Shown here in pieces: positions 43,918 through 52,774 of a stretch of DNA of 64,000 nucleotides. Made by a program: the position numbers and the translations under genes. This stretch comes from Tropicimonas marinistellae (lineage in GTDB: Bacteria; Pseudomonadota; Alphaproteobacteria; Rhodobacterales; Rhodobacteraceae), in contig NZ_LNCI01000003.1 in assembly GCF_001509585.1 (NCBI RefSeq), positions 310,001-374,000 of the forward strand. The letters are read 5' to 3'. Within the stretch, counting starts at the first letter, position 1. Each line of letters opens with the position of its first letter. The notes beneath the pieces were generated by a model. The model saw only the letters and a program-made list of their open reading frames with translations. It was not told the origin of the DNA and searched no databases.

Positions 43918-45317
43918 CAGGCGAGTTCCTTCCGCAGGGATTCGGATTGGACGAGGGCGGTGCGTGCCGCGCGGGGGGCGAGGCCGAACATGAGAACGGC
44001 GGGGCCGGGGAGCGCGGCGTCGGCAAGATCTTCCGCGAGCGTCGCGAGGCGGCTTGCGATAATGCGGCTGTCGGGCCGCGAGGCGTTTTCGACGATGGTT
44101 ACCGGCGTCTCGGCGGCGGCGCCGTGCATGAGCAACCGCCCTTGCAGGAACCGCGCGGCGCGCTTGCCCATGTAGATCGCGGCCACGGTGCCGGGGCGGG
44201 CCAGCGTGGCCCAGTCCTGTTCGGCGAACCCCTGGACGTCGTGCCCGGTCAGCAGGCGCATCTCGGAGTTGCGGCCGCGTGCGGTGAGGCTCTGGCCGAT
44301 CTGGGCCGCAGCCGCCGAGGCCGCAGTGATCCCGGGCACGATGGTGAAGGCGATACCGGCGGTGTCGATTGCGGCGAGTTCCTCGTCCAGCCGGCCGAAG
44401 ACCGTCGGATCGCCCGACTTCAGGCGGACGACCTGGGCACCGGCGCGGCCATGTTCGACCAGCAGATCGTCAATCTCCGGCTGCGGCGTCGAGGGGCCGA
44501 AGCCCTCCTTGCCCACGGCAATGAGGATCGCCTCGCGGCGGGCCAGCTCGAGGATCGGTTGCGGCACCAGGCGGTCGTGGATCACGACGTCTGCCTCGTC
44601 CAGTGCGCGGCGCGCCTTGAGGGTCAGCAGGTCCGGGTCGCCCGGGCCGGCGCCGACGAAATGCACGTGACCGGGGCGCGGCTCGGCGCGGGCGTGGCGA
44701 CGGAGCAGCGATTCCAACTCACGTTCGATCATGTCCGGTTGGTGCTCGGCCGCTCGGGGACCGGCCGCGAAGTAGTAATCCGACCAGAAGTCGCGGCGTT
44801 GGCGGCCGTGGGGCAGGGTTTCCGCGCGTGGCCGGAAAGCCTTCCCGATCCGGGCGAGCAGGCCGAGACGCTGGGGCAGGCGCGCTTCGAGGTCCCGCTT
44901 GATGGCGCGGGCAAGGACGGGCGCGGCCCCCTCGGTGCCGATCGCAACCGTCACCGGGTCGCGGTCGACGATGGCGGGCGTGATGAAGGCGCTGTCGTCA
45001 AGATTGTCGACGATGTTGACGGGCACGCCCGATGCCTTTGCCAGACCGGCCACCCGGGCATCGGCCCCGGCGTTCTCCTCGGCGGCATAGGCCAGGGCGG
45101 CGCCGGGGAAATCCTCGGCCGCGATCGGGCGGCGATGTAGGGTCAGGCGTTCCTCGTCGGCCCAGGCGAGGATTTCCGGCGACGGAGTCTCGGTGTAAAC
45201 GTGCAGATCGGCCTGCGTTTTCAGCAGCAACCGGAGCTTCGCCAGTGCCGCCTCGCCACCGCCCGACAGCACGATCCGCCGTCCGGCGGTGTCGAGGAAG
45301 ATCGGGAAGTGCTGCAT
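43917..45317 (-). CDS. cysG: Siroheme synthase (multifunctional)
   Basis: 466 residues. The N-terminal domain (VLSGGGEAALAKLRLLL) is precorrin-2 dehydrogenase/ferrochelatase. The C-terminal domain is uroporphyrinogen-III methyltransferase (VHFVGAGPGDPDLLTLKARR, VVRLKSGDPTVFGR). It makes the siroheme used by the sulfite reductase two genes on. I use the ATG at 45317 with GGAG upstream; a GTG at 45347 would add 10 residues. First gene of the minus-strand sulfur operon. Confidence 0.94.
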   Translation of the reverse strand: MQHFPIFLDTAGRRIVLSGGGEAALAKLRLLLKTQADLHVYTETPSPEILAWADEERLTLHRRPIAAEDFPGAALAYAAEENAGADARVAGLAKASGVPVNIVDNLDDSAFITPAIVDRDPVTVAIGTEGAAPVLARAIKRDLEARLPQRLGLLARIGKAFRPRAETLPHGRQRRDFWSDYYFAAGPRAAEHQPDMIERELESLLRRHARAEPRPGHVHFVGAGPGDPDLLTLKARRALDEADVVIHDRLVPQPILELARREAILIAVGKEGFGPSTPQPEIDDLLVEHGRAGAQVVRLKSGDPTVFGRLDEELAAIDTAGIAFTIVPGITAASAAAAQIGQSLTARGRNSEMRLLTGHDVQGFAEQDWATLARPGTVAAIYMGKRAARFLQGRLLMHGAAAETPVTIVENASRPDSRIIASRLATLAEDLADAALPGPAVLMFGLAPRAARTALVQSESLRKELA

Positions 45318-45461
45318 CGGAGGCTCCGTCGGGGTGTGTTTCTGCACCGCAATATAGAATTTTCTCCCCGTATCTTGCTAGGTCTCGGCAAAAAGAAGGA
45401 TGATTGTTCCGTCACATCCGGTAATATGCGGACGGAGTTCTGAATCAGCGAAGAGCATGAA

Positions 45462-45929
45462 ATGTCGGTCCGTCTCGATGCCACAGACAGAAAAATCCTT
45501 GCCGAATTGCAACGCGATGCGGATCAGTCCCTGGACGAAATCGCGCGCAACGTCGGCTCGTCCAAGACGCCGGTCTGGAACCGGATTCGCAAGATGCGGG
45601 ATGCCGGTGTCATCCGTCAGAGCACGGTGTTGCTGGACCCCGATGCGCTCGGGCTGGAGGCCTGTTTCTTCGTGCTGATCCGCACCAGCGAGCACGAGGC
45701 AGATTGGCAGAAACGATTCCTCGAAGCCTTGCAGGCAAGGCCTGAAGTGCTGGAGGCACATCGGCTGGCGGGCGACATCGACTACATCCTGAAAGTGCAG
45801 GTGCCAAATGCCCGTGCCTACGACACTTTTTACCAGGCGCTGATCTCGGAGGTGCGGATTCACAACGTGACGGCGCTCCTGTCGATGGAGGTTATCAAAT
45901 CCACGACCGCGCTGCCCCTGGAGACGTGA
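45462..45929 (+). CDS. Lrp/AsnC family transcriptional regulator
   Basis: 155 residues. The N-terminal winged helix (LDATDRKILAELQRDADQSL, then SKTPVWNRIRKM) is followed by the RAM ligand-binding domain (FLEALQARPEVLEAHRLAGD). Divergent from cysG with 144 bases between, so it probably controls the cysteine/sulfite operon, perhaps sensing an amino acid such as cysteine. Not a close Lrp orthologue; effector unknown. Confidence 0.9.
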   Translation: MSVRLDATDRKILAELQRDADQSLDEIARNVGSSKTPVWNRIRKMRDAGVIRQSTVLLDPDALGLEACFFVLIRTSEHEADWQKRFLEALQARPEVLEAHRLAGDIDYILKVQVPNARAYDTFYQALISEVRIHNVTALLSMEVIKSTTALPLET

Positions 45930-46121
45930 TGCTCCCGCCCGTCTTCGGCGCCTTGCGGCGCCTCATCCCGTTGGGCGTGGCACCTGCGGTGGGCCGCGAC
46001 GGCGGCACGGCGGCGCGATGAGCCCCCGTCGCCGCGACCCCGGCTGCCGGAAGGCCGGCGTTGGGCGGCTTTTCAACCGCCCGGTCGCGGCTTACGCTGA
46101 ACGGGGGCGCGGGAGAGGGAC

Positions 46122-47900
46122 TTGGTAACGCGGTTTCGGGCAACACTCTTGTATCTTGTGGCGCTGGTCAGCTTCGCGGCCGGCGTCTGGTGGTTTGCCT
46201 TCACGTCCGATCTGCGCGGGCTTGCGGCGCGTGGCGAGGCGGACCTGTCGCTTGCGAGCGGCCGCCTGGTCGGCCAATTGCAGCAATTCCGGGAATTGTC
46301 CGTGCTGCTGGCGGATCACCCGGCCCTGACCGAATTGCTGGCCGGGCAGGGCAACGTGCAAGCGGCCGAGCGGGTATTGTTGCGCGCGGCCGACAAGACC
46401 GGGACGCTGGAAATACTTGCCGTGTCCAGAACCGGCCTTGTGATGGCGGCGTCGGGACCACACAGGGGCGATCTCGGGGGCGCGCCGTATCTGCGGCGTC
46501 CGCTGGAGGATGGGGCGCTCGGGACCTACAACGCGGTGAACCCGGAGACCGGCATCCGCAGCGTGACCTTCGCGGCGCCGGTGTTCTCGCCGGCCGGGCC
46601 GGTGATCGGGGCGGTGCTGGTCCGCGCCCGGATCGGCGCCATCGAGGCGGAATGGCGCGGCGATGCGATGACCGTGGCCTTCACCGACGACTTCGGGGTC
46701 GTGCTGTCGTCGAACCGTCTTGAGCTGTTGTTCCGTGTCCGCGGAGAGCCGACGCCCGGGATCGAAGCGCGTTACCGCGGTGTCGATTTCCTGCCGTTTC
46801 CGGATGTGCAGTCCTTCTACGTTGCCGGTTTGGAGCTATGGAGGCTGGATGCGGGGCGCTACCTGCCCAGGCTGGCCCTGCATCTGACCCAGCCGCTGCC
46901 GGTCATTGAAATGACCGGCGAGGCCCTTGTGGATGTGGCTCCGTCGTTGCGGCTGGCGGCGTGGCAGGCGCTTGTCGTGCTCGCGCTCGGACTGGTTGCC
47001 GGCGCGCTCTTCCTGATCCTGGCGGATAGACGGCGGGCGTTGGCCGAGCGGCTGGCGATGGAGGCGGAGGCCAACGTGGTGCTCGAAAAGCGGGTCAAGG
47101 AACGCACCGGCGAGCTGTCCGCGACCAATGCTGCATTGCGCCGGGAGGTCGAAGAACGCCGCACCGCCGAGGCGGCGCTGAAGAAGGCACAGGCGGATCT
47201 GGTACAGGCGGGCAAGCTGAGCGCGCTCGGGCAGATGTCGGCGGGGATCAGCCACGAGTTGAACCAGCCGCTCATGGCGATCTCGTCCTTCGCCGAGAAC
47301 GGGGCCGCCTTTCTGGAGCGGGAACGGCCGGAGAAGGCGGCGGAGAACCTTGGCAAGATCTCGGAACTGGCGGGCCGGATGGGGCGCATAATCCGCAACC
47401 TTCGCGCATTCGCCCGGCAGGAAGTGGGCGAGGTGCGGCCTGTGGACCTGGGCAATGTCGTCGAGGCGGTGCTGGAACTGAGCGAGGGTCGCATGAAGCG
47501 CGAAGGCGTGGAGCTGGAATGGGCGCCGCCACCGCAGCCAGTTGTTGCTATGGGTGGCGAAGTGCGGTTGCAGCAGGTGGTCATGAACCTCATCAGCAAC
47601 GCGATCGACGCCATGGAGGGACGAAGCCCGAAGCGCCTCACGATCGGGCTGGAACCCGGTACGCCGGTGCGGCTCCGCGTTGCCGATACCGGCTGTGGAA
47701 TCGACGCGCCGGACCGCATATTCGATCCGTTCTACTCGACGAAGGAAGTCGGGCATTCCGAGGGGATGGGGTTGGGCTTGTCGATCTCCTACGGAATCGT
47801 AAAAAGCTTCGGCGGCGTGATCCGCGGGGCAAACCGCACTGGAGGCGGGGCAGAGTTCACCGTGGAACTGTCTCCCTGCGAACAGGAGGCGGCGGCGTGA
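46122..47900 (+). CDS. dctB: DctB-like sensor histidine kinase
   Basis: 592 residues. A signal-anchor helix (about 8-26), a periplasmic sensor region, a second membrane helix near 285-305, a coiled-coil linker (ERLAMEAEANVVLEKRVKER) and the kinase core follow. The H-box is ISHELNQPLMAI, with N-box NLISNAIDAM and ATP-lid motifs DTGCGID and GMGLGLSIS intact. The start is a TTG at 46122 with GGAGAGG upstream. It shares GTGA with the regulator gene and precedes dctPQM, so sensing of C4-dicarboxylates or similar acids is likely. Confidence 0.9.
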   Translation: MVTRFRATLLYLVALVSFAAGVWWFAFTSDLRGLAARGEADLSLASGRLVGQLQQFRELSVLLADHPALTELLAGQGNVQAAERVLLRAADKTGTLEILAVSRTGLVMAASGPHRGDLGGAPYLRRPLEDGALGTYNAVNPETGIRSVTFAAPVFSPAGPVIGAVLVRARIGAIEAEWRGDAMTVAFTDDFGVVLSSNRLELLFRVRGEPTPGIEARYRGVDFLPFPDVQSFYVAGLELWRLDAGRYLPRLALHLTQPLPVIEMTGEALVDVAPSLRLAAWQALVVLALGLVAGALFLILADRRRALAERLAMEAEANVVLEKRVKERTGELSATNAALRREVEERRTAEAALKKAQADLVQAGKLSALGQMSAGISHELNQPLMAISSFAENGAAFLERERPEKAAENLGKISELAGRMGRIIRNLRAFARQEVGEVRPVDLGNVVEAVLELSEGRMKREGVELEWAPPPQPVVAMGGEVRLQQVVMNLISNAIDAMEGRSPKRLTIGLEPGTPVRLRVADTGCGIDAPDRIFDPFYSTKEVGHSEGMGLGLSISYGIVKSFGGVIRGANRTGGGAEFTVELSPCEQEAAA

Positions 47901-49138
47901 CGGGCAAGGTTCTGCTGGTGGACGACGATGCGGCGGTGCGCGAGGCGCTCGGGCAGACGCTGGAATTGTCGGATCTGACGCCGATCCTGGCAGGCAGCTA
48001 CATCGAAGCGAAGGACCATGTCACCCGCGCCTTCGAGGGCGTTGTGGTGACCGATATCCGGATGCCTGGCAAGGATGGCTTCGCACTGCTCGACCTCGTG
48101 CGGTCGGTGGATGGCGATCTGCCGGTGATCCTGCTGACCGGAGAGGGCGATGTGCCGATGGCGGTGCGCGCAATCTCGAACGGCGCGTTCGATTTCCTGG
48201 AAAAACCTTGTGCGCCCAAAGCCTTCCTTGGGGTTGTTAACAAGGCGCTGGCGGCACGCGAACTGGTGATGGAGAACCGTCGCCTGAAGCGGGAGCTTGC
48301 CGCCGGCGATGCGGCGGCGCGGATGCTCCGTGGTACCTCGCCGCAGTCGGCGGAGTTGCGGCGCAAGGTACGGCTCGTTGCGCGTGCCGGCGCGGAGGTG
48401 CTGGTGACCGGTCCGCCCGGCTCGGGCACCGCGAAGGTCGGAGAGGTGATCCATCTGGTCTCCTCCGCGGCCCAGCACCCGTTCGTGAAACGCGCCGCCG
48501 CGGCGCTGACGCCGGACGGGCTGATGGAGGCGAGCCTCGAGGCACGCGGCGGCACGCTCTTTCTCGACGAGGTGACGGCGCTTGGCCCAGCGGCCCAGAT
48601 GGCTTTGCTTGACCGGCTGGACACGGGTGGCGATGCCCGGGTGATTGCCGGGACATATCGTGACCTGCAGGGTGAGGTGGACGCGGGCCGGTTCTCGGCC
48701 GATCTTGCGATGCGACTTGACGTGTTGCGCGTTCAAATCCCACCGCTCGACGAGCGCAAGGAGGATATCGGCCCGCTGTTCCGACATTATGTGGCTGTCG
48801 CCTGCGAACAGGCAGCCCTGCCGGAGCGGGACATATCGCCGGATGTCATCGCCCGCCTGATGGCGCAGGACTGGCCCGGTAACGCGCGCAGCCTGATGAA
48901 CGCGGCGATGCGGTACGCCATGGGGCTGAACGATCCGGCACCGCAGGAGGAAATGGGCCTGAACGAGCAATTGGCACAGGTGGAGCGGACGTTGCTGGCG
49001 GCGGCGCTGGAGAAATCCGGCGGGCGCGCAGGGCAGGCCGCCGAGGCGCTGAAACTGCCGCGCAAGACCTTCTACGACAAACTGGCCCGCCATGGCCTGC
49101 GCCCGGAGGATTACCGGCGCGGCCCGGAGAACGGCTGA
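47897..49138 (+). CDS. dctD: DctD-like response regulator with degenerate AAA+ domain
   Basis: 413 residues. Receiver domain 1-120 with Asp53 (TDIRMPGKD) and FLEKP; a central AAA+ region; a Fis-type HTH at the end (GRAGQAAEALKLPRKTFYDK). The Walker A segment reads GPPGSGTAKV, without the usual Lys, and no GAFTGA loop occurs where sigma-54 contact is expected; TLFLDEV remains. So it may not act with sigma-54, like the NtrC of Rhodobacter capsulatus. The GTG start overlaps the dctB stop. Confidence 0.88.
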   Translation: MTGKVLLVDDDAAVREALGQTLELSDLTPILAGSYIEAKDHVTRAFEGVVVTDIRMPGKDGFALLDLVRSVDGDLPVILLTGEGDVPMAVRAISNGAFDFLEKPCAPKAFLGVVNKALAARELVMENRRLKRELAAGDAAARMLRGTSPQSAELRRKVRLVARAGAEVLVTGPPGSGTAKVGEVIHLVSSAAQHPFVKRAAAALTPDGLMEASLEARGGTLFLDEVTALGPAAQMALLDRLDTGGDARVIAGTYRDLQGEVDAGRFSADLAMRLDVLRVQIPPLDERKEDIGPLFRHYVAVACEQAALPERDISPDVIARLMAQDWPGNARSLMNAAMRYAMGLNDPAPQEEMGLNEQLAQVERTLLAAALEKSGGRAGQAAEALKLPRKTFYDKLARHGLRPEDYRRGPENG

Positions 49139-49429
49139 ACCAGCCTGCGGGAGCCCACGGGGGCCACGGCAGCGCGTCGGGATTCTTGTGCGGAATCTCG
49201 CACACTCAGCGATTTGCGGTGTGCGAGTGTTCACACAATGCCTGCCGAGGTATCAGAAATAGTTCTTAGAAGTGACCTTTAGTGAATTGTTTAAATTGAT
49301 ATTTACTTGTTTTTTGCACGGCGGCGATTTTCTTCTTGGCGTATGTGGGCAGGCTCTGTTTGCTGGAATGCAAGGTTCGCAACAGAGCGGGCCGCATGCC
49401 ATATCGACATGTCTTGGGAGGACATCCGA

Positions 49430-50431
49430 ATGAAGTTCATGACTGCCGCGGCCACCGCGATGGCCGTAATTCTCAGTGCAGGCTCTGCGCTGGCGGCTTG
49501 CGACGACGGCGAGATCGTTATCAAGTTCAGCCACGTTACCAACACCGACAAGCACCCCAAGGGCATCGCCGCATCGCTGCTGCAGGAGCGGGTGAACGAG
49601 GAGATGAACGGGGTTGCCTGCATGGAGGTTTACCCGAACTCCACGCTCTACAACGACGATCAGGTGCTTGAGGCAATGCTGCAGGGCGACGTGCAGATGG
49701 CCGCGCCTTCGCTTTCGAAGTTCGAGAAGTTCACCAAGAAGTTCCGCATCTTCGATCTGCCCTTCATGTTCAAGAACATGGAAGCCGTCGAGGCCTTCCA
49801 GAGCTCCGACGCCGGTCAGGAAATGCTGACCTCGATGGAGCGCCGCGGCCTTGTGGGCCTGGGCTTCTGGCACAACGGGCTGAAGCAGTTCTCGGCCAAC
49901 AAGCCGCTCGAACTGCCGTCCGACGCCGCGGGGTTGAAGTTCCGCGTGCAACCGTCTGACGTTCTGGTGGCTCAGATGGAGGCGCTCGGCGCGAGCCCGC
50001 AGCCGATGGCCTTCTCCGAGGTCTATGGCGCGCTTCAGACGGGTGTCGTGGACGGCCAGGAAAACACCTGGTCCAACATCTATGGCCAGAAGTTCTTCGA
50101 GGTGCAGGACGGCATCACCGAGACCAATCACGGGCTGCTCGACTACATGGTCGTGACCTCTGTGGACTGGTGGGACAGCCTGGACGAGGGCGTGCGGACG
50201 CAACTCGGCACCATCGTTGCCGAAGTCACCGCGGAGCGTAACGCGGCCATTGCCGAGGTTGACGCCGAAAACCGTCAGGCCGTGCTCGACGCTGGCGGTG
50301 TCATCCGCGAACTGACCGAGGAACAGCGCGCTGCATGGGTCGAAGCCATGAAGCCGGTCTGGGAGAAGTTCGAGGCCGACGTGGGGGCCGAGAACATCGA
50401 GGCCGCTCAGAAGATCAACATGTCCATGTAA
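49430..50431 (+). CDS. dctP: TRAP transporter substrate-binding protein DctP
   Basis: 333 residues with a clear signal peptide (MKFMTAAATAMAVILSAGSA, cut after ALA). The DctP family has IKFSHVTNTDKHPKGIAA and the central GLKFRVQPSDVLVAQMEALG, with the substrate carboxylate Arg in KFRVQ. Likely ligands are C4-dicarboxylates, judging from the DctB/DctD-like neighbours. GGGAGGA precedes the ATG. A hairpin after the stop (50450-50480) probably limits dctQM expression relative to dctP. Confidence 0.95.
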   Translation: MKFMTAAATAMAVILSAGSALAACDDGEIVIKFSHVTNTDKHPKGIAASLLQERVNEEMNGVACMEVYPNSTLYNDDQVLEAMLQGDVQMAAPSLSKFEKFTKKFRIFDLPFMFKNMEAVEAFQSSDAGQEMLTSMERRGLVGLGFWHNGLKQFSANKPLELPSDAAGLKFRVQPSDVLVAQMEALGASPQPMAFSEVYGALQTGVVDGQENTWSNIYGQKFFEVQDGITETNHGLLDYMVVTSVDWWDSLDEGVRTQLGTIVAEVTAERNAAIAEVDAENRQAVLDAGGVIRELTEEQRAAWVEAMKPVWEKFEADVGAENIEAAQKINMSM

Positions 50432-50449
50432 CGCCATTCGGCGGGAAGG

Positions 50450-50480
50450 AGGCCGTGCGGGTATCCCCGTGCGGCCTTCT
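50450..50480 (+). terminator. Attenuating hairpin between dctP and dctQ
   Basis: A 12-base-pair stem AGGCCGTGCGGG / CCCGTGCGGCCT (two G-U pairs), loop TATC, then TCTTT. It lies between dctP and dctQ, 19 bases after the dctP stop. Partial termination here would yield more binding protein than membrane subunits, a common TRAP arrangement. Confidence 0.75.
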
Positions 50481-50506
50481 TTGCCACCTTGGCTGGGGGA
50501 GGCGGC

Positions 50507-51211
50507 ATGAGCACGCATTCACGACACAAACCGGAAACGATGCTCGGCGAAGCCGTTGCGCGTTTCGAGGAATTCTTCATCGCACTTCTGCTCGGCATGA
50601 TGGTCGTCCTGACCTTTGTCAACGTGGTCTTGCGGTATGTGTTCAACGAGAGCCTGATCTGGGGGCTCGAAGTTGTGTTGGTGCTTTTTGCCTGGCTGGT
50701 TTTGTTCGGCATTTCCCACGCATTCCGGATCACCGCGCATCTCGGGGTCGATGCGGTGGTGAATATCATGCCGCCGAGGGGGCAACGGACGATGGGTATC
50801 ATCGCCGGCGTGCTCTGCATCATATACGCGGCGCTTCTGATGAAGGGCGCCTGGGATTATTACGCGCCCTTCGCGGGCCTCGACGCGACGAGCGGACGCT
50901 GGTTCCCGACCGGGTTCGAGGACTCGCGGGACCAGGCCTGGTACGAGACCGACCAGATCCCGATGCTGGACTTGCTGCGCTGGCTGGAGCCGCTGGTGAA
51001 CCAGGGCGAAAGCTACGAAAAGATGCCGAGGCTCGTGGTCTACCTGATGCTGCCGCTCGGTTGCCTGCTGCTGCTGATCCGGGTGATCGAGGCGACCGTG
51101 GGCGTGATCAACGGCCACCACGACAGCCTGATCGTGAGCCACGAAGCCGAAGACCAGGTCGATGACCTGTCCGGCACCCACCATGACGATCCCTACTACA
51201 AGAAGGACTGA
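50507..51211 (+). CDS. dctQ: TRAP transporter small membrane subunit DctQ
   Basis: 234 residues, with the DctQ four-helix pattern (EEFFIALLLGMMVVLTFVNV, then RYVFNESLIWGLEVVLVLFA). It is longer than many DctQ proteins, with an extra hydrophilic segment (about 130-170, DATSGRWFPTGFEDSRDQAW) between helices 3 and 4, a feature of the C4-dicarboxylate group. It starts 75 bases after dctP and ends 5 bases before dctM. Confidence 0.93.
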   Translation: MSTHSRHKPETMLGEAVARFEEFFIALLLGMMVVLTFVNVVLRYVFNESLIWGLEVVLVLFAWLVLFGISHAFRITAHLGVDAVVNIMPPRGQRTMGIIAGVLCIIYAALLMKGAWDYYAPFAGLDATSGRWFPTGFEDSRDQAWYETDQIPMLDLLRWLEPLVNQGESYEKMPRLVVYLMLPLGCLLLLIRVIEATVGVINGHHDSLIVSHEAEDQVDDLSGTHHDDPYYKKD

Positions 51212-51216
51212 CTGGC

Positions 51217-52611
51217 ATGGAAATCCTTCTTCTCTTCGTCATGGTCGTGGCGCTGCTGCTGATCGGTGTGCCGATCGCGGTCAGCCTCGGCCTCAGTTCC
51301 ATCCTGTTCCTGCTGCTCACCTCGGAGAGCTCTCTCGCCTCGGTGGCGCAATCGCTCTACCAGGCGATGGCGGGCCACTACACGCTGCTGGCGATCCCGT
51401 TCTTCATCCTTGCCTCGAGCTTCATGTCCACCGGCGGGGTGGCCAAACGGATCATCCGCTTCGCGATTGCCTGCGTGGGCCATCTGCCGGGCGGGCTGGC
51501 GATTGCGGGTGTCTTTGCCTGTATGATCTTCGCCGCGCTCTCCGGCTCGTCGCCCGCGACGGTGGTGGCCATCGGCTCCATCGTGATCGCGGCGATGCAG
51601 AAGGTCGGGTACTCCAAGGATTTCGCGGCCGGGGTTATCTCCAACGCGGGCACCCTGGGGATCCTGATCCCACCGTCAATCGTCATGGTGGTCTACGCCT
51701 CGGCGACCGATGTCTCAGTCGGGCGGATGTTCCTTGCCGGCGTCATTCCGGGCCTTATGGCTGGCGGGATGCTGATGCTGACGATCTACGGCATCGCCAA
51801 GTTCCGCAACCTGCCCCGCGGCGAGTGGCTGGGCTGGGGCGAGGTCTGGGCTGCGTTCCGGGACGCCTTCTGGGGCCTGATGCTGATCGTCATCATCATG
51901 GTGGGCATCTACGGTGTTCCGTTTATCACGCCGGCGCTCTTCACCCCAACCGAAGCCGCGGCCGTCGCATCCGTCTACGCCTTCCTGGTAGCGACCTTTG
52001 TCTACCGGGACATGGGGCCACTTGCGACACCCGAGGGCGAACAGAACCTGCCACTGCTCAAGAAACCCTATGCAGTGGTGACGGCGCTTTTCCACCGCGA
52101 CACAATCGAGACGCTCTATGACGCGGGAAAGCTGACGATCACGCTGATGTTCATCATCGCCAACGCGCTGATCCTGAAGCACGTCCTGACCGACGAGCAG
52201 GTGCCGCAGACCATCGCGGAGGCGCTCCTGAGTGCCGGGTTCGGCAAGGTCATGTTCCTGGTCATGGTCAACGTGATCCTGCTGATCGGCGGACAGTTCA
52301 TGGAACCCTCGGGCCTGCTGGTCATCGTGGCGCCGCTGGTCTTCCCCATCGCCATCGAGCTGGGTGTGGACCCGATCCATCTCGGCATCATCATGGTGGT
52401 GAACATGGAAATCGGGATGATCACGCCGCCGGTTGGGCTCAACCTCTTCGTGACCTCCGGCGTGGCGGGAATGCCGATGATGCGGGTGGTGCGGGCGGCG
52501 CTGCCGTTCCTCGCGGTGCTCTTCGTCTTCCTGATCCTGGTGACCTACGTGCCGTGGATCTCCACCTACCTGCCCAATTCGGTCATGGGGCCGGAGATCA
52601 TAACCAACTGA
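51217..52611 (+). CDS. dctM: TRAP transporter large permease DctM
   Basis: 464 residues, about 12 membrane segments. Conserved features include GVPIAVSLGLSSILFLLL, FAALSGSSPATVVAIGSI and GTLGILIPPSIVMVVYASAT. NMEIGMITPPVGLNLFVTSG closes the second repeat. Na+-driven import channel partner of DctPQ. A strong terminator follows at 52636-52662, ending the dctPQM unit. Confidence 0.95.
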   Translation: MEILLLFVMVVALLLIGVPIAVSLGLSSILFLLLTSESSLASVAQSLYQAMAGHYTLLAIPFFILASSFMSTGGVAKRIIRFAIACVGHLPGGLAIAGVFACMIFAALSGSSPATVVAIGSIVIAAMQKVGYSKDFAAGVISNAGTLGILIPPSIVMVVYASATDVSVGRMFLAGVIPGLMAGGMLMLTIYGIAKFRNLPRGEWLGWGEVWAAFRDAFWGLMLIVIIMVGIYGVPFITPALFTPTEAAAVASVYAFLVATFVYRDMGPLATPEGEQNLPLLKKPYAVVTALFHRDTIETLYDAGKLTITLMFIIANALILKHVLTDEQVPQTIAEALLSAGFGKVMFLVMVNVILLIGGQFMEPSGLLVIVAPLVFPIAIELGVDPIHLGIIMVVNMEIGMITPPVGLNLFVTSGVAGMPMMRVVRAALPFLAVLFVFLILVTYVPWISTYLPNSVMGPEIITN

Positions 52612-52635
52612 GGCTGCCGCATATGCGGACGGATC

Positions 52636-52662
52636 GGGCGCGGCGCATGCCGCGCCCTTTTT
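52636..52662 (+). terminator. Rho-independent terminator of dctPQM
   Basis: A perfect 9-base-pair stem GGGCGCGGC / GCCGCGCCC, loop GCAT, then TTTTT. It lies 24 bases after the dctM stop. Confidence 0.92.
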
Positions 52663-52683
52663 CGTTACGTCTGGAGATAAAAT

Positions 52684-52700
52684 CCGAGTTAAAAACTCGG
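52684..52700. promoter_or_regulatory. Palindrome upstream of the iron-binding protein gene
   Basis: CCGAGTT-aaa-AACTCGG, a perfect 7-base-pair inverted repeat, 74 bases before the start codon of the next gene and after the dctM terminator. It could be an operator. It does not match the iron-responsive sites I know (Irr, RirA/Iron-Rhodo box, Fur). Confidence 0.5.
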
Positions 52701-52774
52701 AAAAAGCTTGATGGCCGGCGCCTTTGCTTTAGTGACGTGTGAGCTATACCCGCGAAAAGACAATGGAGAAAACA

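Noticed and set aside
41860-44175. A 771-codon plus-strand frame
   Set aside because: It lies antisense to sulfite reductase, DUF2849 and cysG, which carry intact catalytic motifs; a high-GC third-position shadow.
49250-49429. A sigma-54 promoter upstream of dctP
   Set aside because: Candidates near 49330-49375 have the wrong GG-to-GC spacing (9 or 12-13 instead of 10).
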